This document shows positions 15,878 through 24,752 of a stretch of 64,000 nt of DNA, in pieces. Source of the stretch: Luteibacter yeojuensis (GTDB lineage: Bacteria; Pseudomonadota; Gammaproteobacteria; Xanthomonadales; Rhodanobacteraceae). The notes under the pieces are model-generated. The model was not told the DNA's origin. It did not search any database and saw only the letters and a list, made by a program, of their open reading frames with translations. Made by a program: the position numbers and the translations under genes. Where the stretch lies: NCBI RefSeq assembly GCF_000964085.1, contig NZ_JZRB01000045.1, positions 1 through 64,000 on the forward strand, read 5' to 3'. Every line of letters starts with the position of its first letter. Position 1 is the first letter of the stretch.

Positions 15878-17362
15878 TCAGGCGGCCAGGTCCTCCACCC
15901 AATGGTGGCCGCGCTGGGCCAGCAGCGCACGGGCGGATTCGGGGCCCCAGGTGCCCGCGGCGTAGGCCTCCGGGCCGCTGCCGGCCGTGGCCCAGCCCTG
16001 CAGGATCGGGCTCACCCAGGCCCAGGCGGCCTCGGTCTCGTCCTTGCGGACGAACAGCGCGGGGCTGCCCTTCACGGCATCCAGCAGCAGCCCCTCGTAG
16101 GCGTCGCGGAACCCCGCACGGCCGGCCTCGCCAAGCGCCGACTGCGCGTCGACCTCGCCCAGGCCGAACGTGTTGCCCGGCTGCTTCACGAACAGGGGCA
16201 GGATGACGCTCTCATCCGGCTGCACCCGTATCACCAGCCGGCTGCCGGGGCGTGCCTCGCCGAACAGGCCCGGCTCGCTGGCGCGGAACTGGATGACGAT
16301 CTCGGTCAGCTTCTCGGGCATGCGCTTGCCCGAGCGCAGGTAGAACGGCACGCCCTGCCAGCGCGGGGTGTCGATCTCGGCCTTCAGCGCCACGAACGTC
16401 TCGGTGTTGCTGGGCGCGGCATCGGGCAGCTCCTCGCGGTAGGCAGGCACCTCGTGGCCGCCCGCCATGCCGCGCACATACTGGCCGCGGGCCACGTTGG
16501 CGCCGAGGTTGCCGGCATCGAGCGGCTTCAGCGAGGTGAGCACGCGCACCTTCTCGTCACGCAGCGCATCGGCATCCAGCGACGAGGGCCGCTCCATGGC
16601 GACGACGGTCAGCACCTGCAGCAGGTGGTTCTGGATCATGTCGCGCAACGCGCCCGAGCCGTCGTAGTACCCGCCGCGGCCCTCGAGCCCGACGGTTTCC
16701 GCGGCGGTGATCTGCACGTAGTCGATCGATTCCCTGTCCCACATGCGCTCGAGCATCGGGTTGGCGAAGCGCAGCGCGATGATGTTCTGCACGGCCTCCT
16801 TGCCCAGGTAATGGTCGATCCGGTAGATGCTGCTTTCCGGGAAGTGCCGCCCCACGCCCTCGTTGACGTCGCGCGCCGTCGCGAGGTCGGTGCCGATGGG
16901 CTTTTCGAGCACGATGCGCGATTGCGCCGTACGCAGGCCCTTCTCGTCGATGTTCCGGGCAATGGCACCGTAGAGGTCGGGCGCCGTCGCGAGGTAGAAC
17001 ACGCGGACGCGCCCGGCATCGTCCGTGGCCAGCTTCGCTTCCAGGCCGGCCCAATGCCCACCGGCATCGGCGCCGTTGAGGCTCACGTAGTGCACCAGGC
17101 CCAGGAACCGCGCCACGGTGTCGTCGACGAACTCGTCACCCTTGATGTAGTCACCCAACGCCTTGCGCGCACGTTCGCGGTAACCCTCGTCGTCCAGCGG
17201 CGAACGCGCCGTGCCGATGATGCGTGCGTCGCTGGGCACCTGGCCCGCGGCGAAGCGGCGGTAAAGCGCGGGCAGCAGCTTGCGCATCGTGAGGTCGCCG
17301 GTGGCGCCGAAGATCACGTAATCGAAGGACGGGACGGGTTCGAGCGGGCTGGAAGTGGTCAT
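15878..17362 (-). CDS. zwf: Glucose-6-phosphate 1-dehydrogenase
   Basis: 494 aa. The NADP-binding motif [17 protein letters not shown] is near the N-terminus, the substrate/catalytic motif [14 protein letters not shown] in the middle, and [13 protein letters not shown] follows, all diagnostic. It oxidises glucose 6-phosphate to 6-phosphogluconolactone, making NADPH for biosynthesis and oxidative defence and feeding the Entner-Doudoroff or pentose phosphate route. Start set at [10 protein letters not shown], the first ATG aligned with the family; a longer frame adds 19 basic residues. pgl and edd/eda are not adjacent. A 7-bp-arm inverted repeat lies 20 bp ahead of the start. Confidence 0.97.
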   Translation of the reverse strand: MTTSSPLEPVPSFDYVIFGATGDLTMRKLLPALYRRFAAGQVPSDARIIGTARSPLDDEGYRERARKALGDYIKGDEFVDDTVARFLGLVHYVSLNGADAGGHWAGLEAKLATDDAGRVRVFYLATAPDLYGAIARNIDEKGLRTAQSRIVLEKPIGTDLATARDVNEGVGRHFPESSIYRIDHYLGKEAVQNIIALRFANPMLERMWDRESIDYVQITAAETVGLEGRGGYYDGSGALRDMIQNHLLQVLTVVAMERPSSLDADALRDEKVRVLTSLKPLDAGNLGANVARGQYVRGMAGGHEVPAYREELPDAAPSNTETFVALKAEIDTPRWQGVPFYLRSGKRMPEKLTEIVIQFRASEPGLFGEARPGSRLVIRVQPDESVILPLFVKQPGNTFGLGEVDAQSALGEAGRAGFRDAYEGLLLDAVKGSPALFVRKDETEAAWAWVSPILQGWATAGSGPEAYAAGTWGPESARALLAQRGHHWVEDLAA

Positions 17363-17381
17363 GGCCTGGTATCCGGTGGCT

Positions 17382-17406
17382 GATGCACGTCTGGATAAGG
17401 TGCATC
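17382..17406. promoter_or_regulatory. Inverted repeat in the zwf leader
   Basis: GATGCAC (17382-17388) and GTGCATC (17400-17406) are exact 7-bp arms around an 11-nt spacer, 20 bp upstream of the zwf start. The size suits a dimeric regulator site or a leader hairpin. It does not match the HexR consensus I know. Confidence 0.4.
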
Positions 17407-17452
17407 GGAGCGGATTCAAGGCCTTTGATCGATCTAAATTAATGACCCGGCG

Positions 17453-18010
17453 TCACGGCAGTTTTGCCTCACCCCCGAAAAGTTCCGCGTGCAGGAACGG
17501 CGCCATGGCCAGGACGAGGGCCTGCACATAGGCGCTTTCGCGCGTGGCGTGGCCGTTGGTGAGCAGGCCAATGGCCCCACCCTGCTGCTTGATATTGGTG
17601 GTGCCGAACAGCCTGTCCATGACATGGCCCAGTTCTTCGCCGTCAAGCAGGGCCTCGTACGCCGCGGGCGGCAGGGGCAGCCATGCGCTGCGCCCCACCG
17701 AGACCACCTCGCCGTGGGCGATGGCCACGATGCCGAAGTTGGCCGGGCCATCCTCGCTAACGTCGACACCGCCTTCCACGGCCACGAAGATATCGGCCTC
17801 GGCGTGCTGGCGGCAGTACGCGAGCCGGTTGAGCGCACCTTCGCGGGTCTCCGCGAGGGTCATGGGCTGGTCGGGTACGCCCGAAGGCGCGTGCATGCCC
17901 TCGCAATGCAGCTCGCGCCCCGGGAACAGGGGGGTGAGCGCCGTGCGCACCGCGCCCACCTTCACCGGGTTGCGCGACCCGACGATGACCTTGATGGGCG
18001 TCGCGGCCAT
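17453..18010 (-). CDS. yjjX: YjjX-family inosine/xanthosine triphosphatase
   Basis: 185 aa. VIVGSRNPVKVGAVRTAL at the N-terminus and the acidic FVAVEGGVDV segment are typical of YjjX (NTPase of the Maf/HAM1-like fold), a house-cleaning enzyme hydrolysing ITP and XTP so they do not enter nucleic acids. TRESAYVQALVLAMAPFLH closes the domain. Start at the ATG giving MAATPIKV; its stop-to-start spacing from pgm is 2 bp, so it is translated from the pgm message. The link between pgm, yjjX and zwf is positional only. Confidence 0.88.
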   Translation of the reverse strand: MAATPIKVIVGSRNPVKVGAVRTALTPLFPGRELHCEGMHAPSGVPDQPMTLAETREGALNRLAYCRQHAEADIFVAVEGGVDVSEDGPANFGIVAIAHGEVVSVGRSAWLPLPPAAYEALLDGEELGHVMDRLFGTTNIKQQGGAIGLLTNGHATRESAYVQALVLAMAPFLHAELFGGEAKLP

Positions 18011-18012
18011 GT

Positions 18013-19653
18013 TCAGCCCAGCGCCTGGTCGACCATGGCCTGCGCTTCCTCGAGCACCTTGGCCAGGTGATCCTTGCCGCGGAAGCTCTCGCCGTACACC
18101 TTGTAGATATCCTCGGTGCCCGACGGGCGCGCGGCGAACCATGCCTGCGCCGACATGACCTTGATGCCGCCGATGGGCTGGCCATCGGCCTGGTTGACGA
18201 CGCTGGTGATCGCATCGCCGGCGAGCGTCTGCGACGAGACCTGGCCGGGCGCGAGCTTCGACAGCTTCTGCTTCTGCGCGTGCGAGGCCGGCGCATCGAT
18301 GCGGGCATTGGCGGGATCACCCAGCAGGCCGGTGATATCGCGGTAGACCTCGCCCGGGTCGCGGCCAAGCCGCGCCGTCATCTCGCCGGCCAACAGCGCG
18401 GCGACGAGGCCATCCTTGTCGGTGGACCACGCCGAGGCATCCTTCGCGAGGAACGACGCACCCGCGCTCTCTTCGCAACCGAAGCCCACGCTGCCGTCGA
18501 ACAGGCCCGGCACGAAATACTTGAAACCCACCGGCACCTCGAGCAGCGGGCGCTTCAGGTGCGCCGCGACGCGATCGAGCAGGCCCGTGCTCACGGCCGT
18601 CTTGCCGACGGCGGCGTCGGGGCTCCAGCCCGGGCGGTTCTGGAACAGGTACCACGCGGCGGCGGCCAGGTAGTGATTGGCCGGCATGAGCCCGGTGCTG
18701 GGCGCGACCACGCCGTGGCGGTCGTGGTCGGTGTCGCACGCGAAGGCGACGTCGAACGTATCCTTGAGGTGGATAAGGCGCTGCATGGCGTACGCCGACG
18801 ACGGATCCATGCGGACCTTGCCGTCCCAGTCGAGCGACATGAAGGCGAACGTCTTGTCGACCACCTCGCTCACCACGGTGAGGTCGAGGCCGTAGCGCTC
18901 GCCGATGGCGCTCCAGTAGTGCACGCCCGCGCCGCCAAGCGGGTCGACGCCCATGCGCACGCCGCTGGCGCGGATGATATCGAGGTCGAGCGCATCGCCC
19001 AGGTCACCCACGTAGCGCTGCAGGAAATCGAACGCATGCGTGGTGGACGCCCTGGCGGCTTGCGCATAGGGCATGCGCCGCACATCGCGCAGGCCGCCTT
19101 CGATCAGCGCGTTGGCGCGGTCGGCGATCCACTTCGTGGCATCGGTATCGGCCGGGCCGCCATGCGGCGGGTTGTACTTGATGCCACCGGCATCGGGCGG
19201 GTTGTGCGACGGCGTGATGACGATGCCATCGGCCTTGCCGCTGTCGCGGCCGCGGTTGTGCACCAGGATGGCGTGCGAGACCGCGGGCGTGGGCGTGTAC
19301 TCACCGCCCGCGCTCACCATCGTGTCGACGCCATTGGCGGCGAGGACTTCCAGCGTGCTCTCGAACGCGGGCTGCGACAGGGCGTGGGTATCGATGCCCA
19401 CGTATACCGGGCCGTCGACACCGGCCTGCTTGCGGTACTCGCAGATGGCCTGCACCACGGCGAGCACGTGCGCCTCGTTGAACGAGCGATTGAACGATGA
19501 GCCGCGGTGGCCCGAGGTGCCGAAGGCGACGCGCTGCTCGGGCACGGCCGGGTCGGGCTTCAGGTCGGCGTAGGCGGCCAGCAGGGCCGGGAGGTCGACG
19601 AGCGTGCCCTCCGTGGCGGGCTTGCCTGCGAGGGGGCTGATCTTCGCACTCAC
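18013..19653 (-). CDS. pgm: Phosphoglucomutase (alpha-D-glucose phosphate-specific)
   Basis: 546 aa, the normal length of E. coli-type Pgm. GTG start with GGAG upstream. Key motifs: FGTSGHRG near residue 45, active-site serine loop ITPSHNPPDAGGIKYN, metal loop DTDHDRHG, sugar-binding GCEESAGASF and phosphate-binding RPSGTEDIYKVY. It interconverts glucose 1-phosphate and glucose 6-phosphate, linking glycogen/exopolysaccharide precursors to central metabolism and to zwf two genes on. A terminator separates it from the regulator gene upstream, so it probably heads its own transcript. Confidence 0.96.
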   Translation of the reverse strand: MSAKISPLAGKPATEGTLVDLPALLAAYADLKPDPAVPEQRVAFGTSGHRGSSFNRSFNEAHVLAVVQAICEYRKQAGVDGPVYVGIDTHALSQPAFESTLEVLAANGVDTMVSAGGEYTPTPAVSHAILVHNRGRDSGKADGIVITPSHNPPDAGGIKYNPPHGGPADTDATKWIADRANALIEGGLRDVRRMPYAQAARASTTHAFDFLQRYVGDLGDALDLDIIRASGVRMGVDPLGGAGVHYWSAIGERYGLDLTVVSEVVDKTFAFMSLDWDGKVRMDPSSAYAMQRLIHLKDTFDVAFACDTDHDRHGVVAPSTGLMPANHYLAAAAWYLFQNRPGWSPDAAVGKTAVSTGLLDRVAAHLKRPLLEVPVGFKYFVPGLFDGSVGFGCEESAGASFLAKDASAWSTDKDGLVAALLAGEMTARLGRDPGEVYRDITGLLGDPANARIDAPASHAQKQKLSKLAPGQVSSQTLAGDAITSVVNQADGQPIGGIKVMSAQAWFAARPSGTEDIYKVYGESFRGKDHLAKVLEEAQAMVDQALG

Positions 19654-19670
19654 CGGGCGCTTCTCCTGTC

Positions 19671-19707
19671 AAAAAGGGCTTCAACCGTGAAGCATACGCG
19701 CCCTTTT
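19671..19707 (-). terminator. Intrinsic terminator after the NarL-type regulator gene
   Basis: On the minus strand the stem GCTTCA-CGGT-TGAAGC is followed by CCTTTTTG. A longer alternative pairing joins AAAAGGGC with GCCCTTTT. It sits between the regulator stop (19769) and the pgm start (19653), where termination is expected. Confidence 0.75.
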
Positions 19708-19768
19708 GAGAATTCTTCTATGTCCCCGGCGGCTTCGGCTGGTTATCGTTGGGGTGTTCGTTCAGCAG

Positions 19769-20407
19769 CTACCGGCGGAGCCTGTCGATGTACTCGAAGA
19801 TCTCCGCGTCGCTCGCGAGCCTCAACTTGCGCATGGCGCTCGATTTCTGCTGGCTGATGGTGGAAAGCCCACGGCCGGTGCCACGGGCGATCTGGGTAAT
19901 GCTGTGGCCGCTGGCGAACAGGCGCAGCACCTCGAGTTCGCGGGGCGAGAGGTCGGTGAGCGTGCCGGCCCGCCCCACCACCGTGCCCTGCTCCACACCC
20001 AATATCGCCAACACCGAGGCACCGAGGTACACATGGTTGGTCACGATTTGTCGCAATGCCTCAGGAATTTCTCTTGCGTCACCCGATTTGCCCAGCAGCC
20101 CGAGCACGCCCATCGACAGGATCTCGCGGTAAAGCGCCGGGTTGCCGATGGTCGTGATCACCATCAGCGGCAGCGCCGGGTAGGTTCCGCGCAGGCGGGT
20201 GAGCATCGCCAGGCCATCGTCGCCCGGGTCGGGCATGCTGAAGTCGGTGATGACCGCATCGCAGCGGGTGGTTGCAAGCGCGGCGAACAACGCGCCCGGC
20301 GATGTCGCTTCGCCCACCACCTGGCCCACGCCCTCGCTGGCGAGGGCCAGCGTGATGCCCTTGAGCACGACGGGGTGGTCGTCGGCAATGATGACGCGGT
20401 AGGCCAT
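19769..20407 (-). CDS. NarL/RcsB-type LuxR-family response regulator
   Basis: 212 aa. The receiver has acidic residues Asp9/Asp10, phospho-acceptor Asp55 (AVITDFSMPD) and a Lys in LLGKSGD. The LuxR helix-turn-helix is at about residues 150-210: LSPRELEVLRLFASGHSITQIARGTGRGLSTISQQKSSAMRKL, with STIS as recognition helix start. The DFSMP/HSITQIA pattern is closer to RcsB than to NarL. A degenerate kinase-like/Hpt protein gene is divergent 87 bp away and is the likely phosphodonor. A terminator follows the gene. Confidence 0.88.
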   Translation of the reverse strand: MAYRVIIADDHPVVLKGITLALASEGVGQVVGEATSPGALFAALATTRCDAVITDFSMPDPGDDGLAMLTRLRGTYPALPLMVITTIGNPALYREILSMGVLGLLGKSGDAREIPEALRQIVTNHVYLGASVLAILGVEQGTVVGRAGTLTDLSPRELEVLRLFASGHSITQIARGTGRGLSTISQQKSSAMRKLRLASDAEIFEYIDRLRR

Positions 20408-20431
20408 GGTTGATCCTTCGTTGCAGCGGTA

Positions 20432-20459
20432 TCCATTGGCCCGCCGCTCTCCATTGGCC
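20432..20459. promoter_or_regulatory. Direct repeat in the divergent regulator/Hpt intergenic region
   Basis: TCCATTGGCC occurs at 20432-20441 and 20450-20459, start-to-start 18 bp. It lies between the two divergent genes, where a regulator of both would bind. No further copies seen nearby. Confidence 0.4.
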
Positions 20460-20494
20460 TGCGACGGGGCGCTGAGTTGAGCACATCGAACGCC

Positions 20495-21328
20495 ATGACG
20501 CTAGCCAGCCGCATGCGCCGCTGGCGCGAGCGCCGCCGCGACGCGCGCGCGCAACGCGAGGCGTGCCTGGAAGACACGACCAGCCTGCCCGACCTCATCG
20601 AACGCCTGGGCGTGCGCTTCGCGGCCAAGGCCTCGCGCCACGACGTGGAGATCACGCTGGATGTCGACCCGGCGCTCGAGGGCGACCTGGTCGGCCCGTT
20701 CCGCTCGTTGGCTGCCGCCCTCGACGTGCTGCTCGCCGGCGCCATCGAACACGCCAGCGGCAGCGCGCTGTTGCAGGTCGACGTGGTGGATGACGAACCC
20801 GGCATGCAGCGCCTGCACGTCGCGGTATGCCTGCCCGGCGTGCCAGGCGCATGTGGCGCGCTGGCGCCCGCGTGCACCACCGCGCGCACCCTCGTCGAGC
20901 GCGCTGGCGGCGTGTTCCATGTGCAAGGCGATGGCGGCCTGCGCGCCATCGCGGAACTGGCCTTCATCGTGCCGCCGCGGCCGCCCCATGTCGATGTCGT
21001 GGCCTTGCGCGCGCGGCTTGGCGGCGAGCGCGCGCTGCACGAGGTCATCGTGGCGCTTGCCGACGCGCTTGCCGCCGACGTCGGCAAGCTCGACGCCATG
21101 CTCGCCACCGGCGACGCGCTTGCCGCGCGGCGCTGGCTGCATCGCGTGGCGGGCGCGCTCGGCATGGCCGAAGCCACGGGGCTTGCCGCCATGGGCCTGC
21201 GCCTGGAGCAGGCGCTGGCCGTGCAGCCCGTCGCCGACCTCGAGCTGGCCGTGCGCCGCTTTGCCATGGACGCCACCCGCGCGCTCGCGTGGCTGCGTGA
21301 AAGCCCCGCCGACATGCCGCTGGTATAG
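20495..21328 (+). CDS. Degenerate histidine-kinase-like protein with C-terminal Hpt domain
   Basis: 277 aa from the ATG (a TTG six codons earlier is possible). Residues about 35-160 resemble an HATPase region (LPDLIERLGVRFAAKASRHDVEITLDVDP, LDVLLAGAIEHASGSALLQVDV), but the N-box Asn and the glycine-rich G boxes are missing, so it should not bind ATP. Residues about 170-270 form a four-helix Hpt domain with the likely phospho-acceptor His216 in RRWLHRVAGALGMAEATGL. There is no signal peptide or membrane span. It could relay phosphate from a kinase elsewhere to the divergent RcsB-like regulator, like RcsD. The gene ends 8 bp before the sirtuin gene. Confidence 0.65.
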   Translation: MTLASRMRRWRERRRDARAQREACLEDTTSLPDLIERLGVRFAAKASRHDVEITLDVDPALEGDLVGPFRSLAAALDVLLAGAIEHASGSALLQVDVVDDEPGMQRLHVAVCLPGVPGACGALAPACTTARTLVERAGGVFHVQGDGGLRAIAELAFIVPPRPPHVDVVALRARLGGERALHEVIVALADALAADVGKLDAMLATGDALAARRWLHRVAGALGMAEATGLAAMGLRLEQALAVQPVADLELAVRRFAMDATRALAWLRESPADMPLV

Positions 21329-21336
21329 TCGCCGCC

Positions 21337-22149
21337 GTGAACGCCAACCCCGACGCCCTCCACGCCTTCATGGACGCCCACCCGCGCGTCTTCGTGCTCA
21401 CGGGCGCGGGCATCAGCACGGGTTCGGGCATCCCGGATTACCGCGACGACCAGGGCGCGTGGAAACGCAGCCCACCCATGACCCTGCAGATGTTCATGAG
21501 CGGCGAACCCGCGCGGGCGCGCTACTGGGCACGCGGCATGATCGGCTGGCGCCACTTCGACGCGGTGCAACCCAACATAGCCCACCGCGCACTGGCCCAG
21601 CTTGAGAAACAGGGCCGCGTGGCGCTGCTCCTCACGCAAAACGTCGATGGCCTGCACGAAGCCGCCGGCAGCCTCAATGTCGTCGACCTCCACGGCCGCA
21701 TCGATCGCGTCCGTTGCATGCAGTGCGGCGACATCACCCGGCGTGACGCCATGCAGCGCCGGCTCGAGGACGCGAACCCGGGCTGGCTGTCGCTCAACGC
21801 GCGCATCGCGCCCGATGGCGACGCCGACCTGGATGGCGTCGATTTCTCCACGTTCGCCGTGCCCGCTTGCACCGTGTGCGGCGGCGTGTTGAAGCCCGAC
21901 GTGGTGTTCTTCGGTGAGAACGTGCCGCGCGCCCGCGTGGACACGGCATGGGCACACCTCGAACGCGCCGACGCGATGCTCGTCGTCGGATCGTCGCTCA
22001 TGGTGTACTCCGGCTACCGTTTCGTGCTCGAGGCCTCGCGCAAGGGCTTGCCCATCGCATCGGTGAACCGGGGCGTCACGCGCGCCGACCCGCTCATCAC
22101 GCTGAAGGTGGAGCAAGGCGTCGAGGACGCCCTGGCGCCGTTCGCCTAA
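21337..22149 (+). CDS. Sir2-family NAD-dependent protein deacetylase
   Basis: 270 aa, GTG start. NAD-binding motif LTGAGISTGSGIPDYRD at residues 21-37, TQNVDGLHEAAG at 100-111, catalytic His119 in DLHG, and a zinc ribbon with Cys127/Cys130 and Cys178/Cys181. This is a full-length sirtuin with an enlarged zinc-module insert (about 47 residues between Cys pairs), placing it in the SIRT4-like class II group common in proteobacteria, which remove acetyl or other acyl groups from lysine. It is convergent with tadA, and the two stops overlap. Confidence 0.93.
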   Translation: MNANPDALHAFMDAHPRVFVLTGAGISTGSGIPDYRDDQGAWKRSPPMTLQMFMSGEPARARYWARGMIGWRHFDAVQPNIAHRALAQLEKQGRVALLLTQNVDGLHEAAGSLNVVDLHGRIDRVRCMQCGDITRRDAMQRRLEDANPGWLSLNARIAPDGDADLDGVDFSTFAVPACTVCGGVLKPDVVFFGENVPRARVDTAWAHLERADAMLVVGSSLMVYSGYRFVLEASRKGLPIASVNRGVTRADPLITLKVEQGVEDALAPFA

Positions 22150-22631
22150 CGGCGCGCGCGGAAGAACTGCCGCAACATGTCGCCCGCGGCCTCGGCAAAA
22201 AGGCCGCCGGCCACCTCGACACGGTGGTTGTGCCGTTCCGAGACCAGCGTATCGAACACGCTGCCCGCCGCGCCTGTCTTCGGGTCGGTGGCACCGTACA
22301 CCACGCGTGCGACGCGGGCGTGCACCATGGCCATGGCGCACATGGCGCAGGGTTCGAGCGTGACGTAAAGGGTGGCGCCCGTGAAGCGGTAGTTGCCCAG
22401 CGCCTGCCCCGCTGCGCGCAGCGCCTGGATCTCGGCGTGCGCGGTGGGGTCGTTGAGCGTGATGTTGCGGTTCCACCCAAGGCCGGCGGCGTTGCCGTCG
22501 ACCACCAGCACGGCACCCACGGGCACTTCACCCTCGGCATCGCGCGCATGGGCGGCCAGTTCGAGTGCGCGCGCCATCCAGGCGCGGTCCTCGTCGCTGA
22601 AAACAGGTTCGGTGGTCACGTGGTACTCCAT
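22146..22631 (-). CDS. tadA: tRNA-specific adenosine deaminase TadA
   Basis: 161 aa. Zinc ligands and catalytic Glu are intact: HAE (His65, Glu67) and PCAMC (Cys95, Cys98). Other TadA marks are GEVPVGAVLV and NITLNDPTAHAEIQALR. It converts A34 to inosine in tRNA-Arg(ACG) so that one tRNA reads CGU, CGC and CGA, and is normally essential. Length is standard. It overlaps the sirtuin gene by 4 bp at CTAA. Confidence 0.96.
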   Translation of the reverse strand: MEYHVTTEPVFSDEDRAWMARALELAAHARDAEGEVPVGAVLVVDGNAAGLGWNRNITLNDPTAHAEIQALRAAGQALGNYRFTGATLYVTLEPCAMCAMAMVHARVARVVYGATDPKTGAAGSVFDTLVSERHNHRVEVAGGLFAEAAGDMLRQFFRARR

Positions 22632-22646
22632 GGCAACGCGCGCATT

Positions 22647-24050
22647 CTAGCCGGTTGCCCCGCGAATGAGCGCCGCGAGGCGCGCGGCGAGCGTTGCCGC
22701 GGCGTTTTCGTGCACGTTCGTGACCCCGAGCAGGAAACCCGGGCGGCTCGCCGTGCCCGCGTACCACGGCGACAGGGGAATGGGCGCGAGTTCGGCCGCA
22801 TGCGCGGCACGGGCAAGCGCCACATCGTTGGTACCCTCCGGCAGGGGAAGGCACAGCGCGAGGCCCGCGCCTTCCACCGCATGGCCCTCCCCGGCCAGCG
22901 CGGCGGCCAGCGCGTCGCGACGGCTGGCATACGCGCGCTTCATCCGCCGCAGGTGGCGCAGGTAATGGCCCTCGTGCAGGAACCGCTCCACCGCGCGCTG
23001 CAGCAGCGGCGCAGGCGCCGGGGCGAGCGTGCCCACCACCTCCCGCATGGGCGCCACCAGGCGCCTTGGCACCACGGCGTAACCCATGCGCAGGCCCGGC
23101 GACATCGTCTTGCTGAAGGTGCCGACGTGGATGACACGGTCGGCATCCATCGACGCGAGCGCGGGCGCCGCGCGGCGCGCCAGCTGCAGTTCACCGAGGT
23201 AGTCGTCCTCGATGATCCAGCGTTCGCCGGCGTGCGCCCATTCGAGCAACGCGAGGCGGCGCTCAAGCGACATGGTGGTGCCCAGCGGTGCTTGCTGCCC
23301 GGGCGTGACGAGGGCAAGGGCCGCATGCGGTGCGCGCGCCCTGCCCGCGTCGATGTCGATTCCCTCGGCATCGACGGGCACGGGCACGGCCTGCAGGCCG
23401 GCCCACCCCAGCGCCGTGCGCGCGAAGGGGTAGCCGGGTTCCTCGAACCAGGCATCGGCGCCACGTACGCGCAGTGCCCGCAGGATCGCGCCCAGCGCGC
23501 CGCTGTAGCCCTGGGTGATGAAGACTTGCGAGGGCTGGCAGGCCAGGCCGCGCGCCATGGCCAGGTACGCGGCCACCTCGGTACGCAGGCCCGCTTCACC
23601 CCCCGGGTCGGGGTAGTCGGCCGCGCTGCCCACCGTATCGCGGGCCGCCTGGGCGACGAGCCGTGTCCAGAGCGGCGCCGGGAACAGGTCGGCCGCGGGC
23701 ACACCCAGTTGGAATGGCAGGGGGCTGGTGTGCCCTGACGGGAAGGTGCCGAACGCCGCGCGTGCCCGTGCCGGCGTTGGCACGGGCCGGGGCGAGGGCA
23801 ACCGCTTCGCCACCCGCGTGCCAGCCGCCCCCGAGGGCACGACGAGCTGGGCATCGGCCAGGGCCTCATAGGCCATACGGACGGTACCCCTCGCCACGCC
23901 GAGCTGCGCGGCCAGGTCGTTCCACGATGGCAGCCGGGCGCCCGGGGCCAGGCGCCCGTCGCCGATGGCCGCCCGTATGCCGTCGGCGATCTGGGTCGAC
24001 AACGGTTGCCGTGCTTCGCGATCAAGGCGCAGGCCCAGGGAGACGTCCAT
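22647..24050 (-). CDS. MocR-family regulator (GntR winged helix plus aminotransferase-like domain)
   Basis: 467 aa from MDVSLGLRL; an ATG five codons upstream is an equal candidate. The N-terminal GntR winged helix (PLSTQIADGIRAAIGDGRLAPGARLP, VARGTVRMAYEAL) is joined by a proline-rich linker to a fold-type I aminotransferase domain with PLP lysine in GTFSKTMSPGLRMGY and Asp in IIEDDYLGE. Such regulators bind PLP or an amino-acid aldimine to sense B6 or amine metabolites. The divergent neighbour is an AhpD-like protein, a pairing often seen with MocR genes, so that gene is the likely target. Confidence 0.9.
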   Translation of the reverse strand: MDVSLGLRLDREARQPLSTQIADGIRAAIGDGRLAPGARLPSWNDLAAQLGVARGTVRMAYEALADAQLVVPSGAAGTRVAKRLPSPRPVPTPARARAAFGTFPSGHTSPLPFQLGVPAADLFPAPLWTRLVAQAARDTVGSAADYPDPGGEAGLRTEVAAYLAMARGLACQPSQVFITQGYSGALGAILRALRVRGADAWFEEPGYPFARTALGWAGLQAVPVPVDAEGIDIDAGRARAPHAALALVTPGQQAPLGTTMSLERRLALLEWAHAGERWIIEDDYLGELQLARRAAPALASMDADRVIHVGTFSKTMSPGLRMGYAVVPRRLVAPMREVVGTLAPAPAPLLQRAVERFLHEGHYLRHLRRMKRAYASRRDALAAALAGEGHAVEGAGLALCLPLPEGTNDVALARAAHAAELAPIPLSPWYAGTASRPGFLLGVTNVHENAAATLAARLAALIRGATG

Positions 24051-24158
24051 GCAATCATGGTACATCGCCCAGGCGCATTCTTGGCGCTGTTGGATGGCCC
24101 ATCACGGGCGCACGCTAGGCCCTGCCGAGCCACCCCTTCCCACCGCGGAGACATCGCC

Positions 24159-24626
24159 ATGAGCCAGCGCGTCAATTACATGAAAGTCGCCCCGGAAGCC
24201 GCCAAGGGCTTCCTCACCGTCCACGGGTACCTGGCCCAGAGTGGCCTGGACAAGAACCTCGTCGACCTTGTGTACCTGCGGGTGTCGCAGGCCAACAGCT
24301 GCGCGTACTGCATCGACATGCACTCGCAGGACCTGCACAAGCACGGCGTGCCATTCGAGAAGCTGGTGCTCACCGCAGCGTGGCGCGAGGCCGAAGGCGT
24401 GTTCACCGCGCGAGAGCAGGCGGCACTGGCCTGGGCCGAATCCGTCGCGAACGTCGCGGAGACCGGCATCCCTGATGCCGACTACGCCGCGGCAGCCGCT
24501 GTTTTCAGCGAGAAAGAGCTCGCCGACCTCACCGTCGCCATCGCGTTGATGAGCGCGTTCAACCGCCTCGGCGTCGCGTTCCGCAACGTGCCGGTGGCCG
24601 CCGCACGGCTCGCGAAAGCAAGCTGA
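24159..24626 (+). CDS. Carboxymuconolactone decarboxylase/AhpD-family protein
   Basis: 155 aa with GCGGAG 8 nt before the ATG. The AhpD redox signature is present: SCAYCIDMHSQDL (CxxCxxxH), so it probably has alkylhydroperoxidase-type disulfide chemistry and not lactone decarboxylation. QVNY-type start and the helical repeat FSEKELADLTVAIALMSAFNRLGVAFR match the CMD domain. Regulated presumably by the divergent MocR protein. A GC-rich hairpin follows the stop codon. Confidence 0.88.
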   Translation: MSQRVNYMKVAPEAAKGFLTVHGYLAQSGLDKNLVDLVYLRVSQANSCAYCIDMHSQDLHKHGVPFEKLVLTAAWREAEGVFTAREQAALAWAESVANVAETGIPDADYAAAAAVFSEKELADLTVAIALMSAFNRLGVAFRNVPVAAARLAKAS

Positions 24627-24642
24627 TCCGCGCGCTCGCAGC

Positions 24643-24677
24643 GGGCGGCCGCGCACCACCTTGCGCTTAGGCCGCCC
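24643..24677. terminator. GC-rich hairpin after the AhpD-like gene
   Basis: GGGCGGCC (24643-24650) pairs with GGCCGCCC (24670-24677) around a 19-nt loop that itself contains GCGC/GCGC. It follows the stop at 24626 by 16 bp. No T-run follows, so it may only stabilise the 3' end or act with Rho. Confidence 0.45.
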
Positions 24678-24752
24678 GTCGTGTGGCATGCGCCGCACGT
24701 TCGTACGACGCTTTTCCGCGCTGGCAGGGGCCAACTCGAAGGGAGCGTCACC

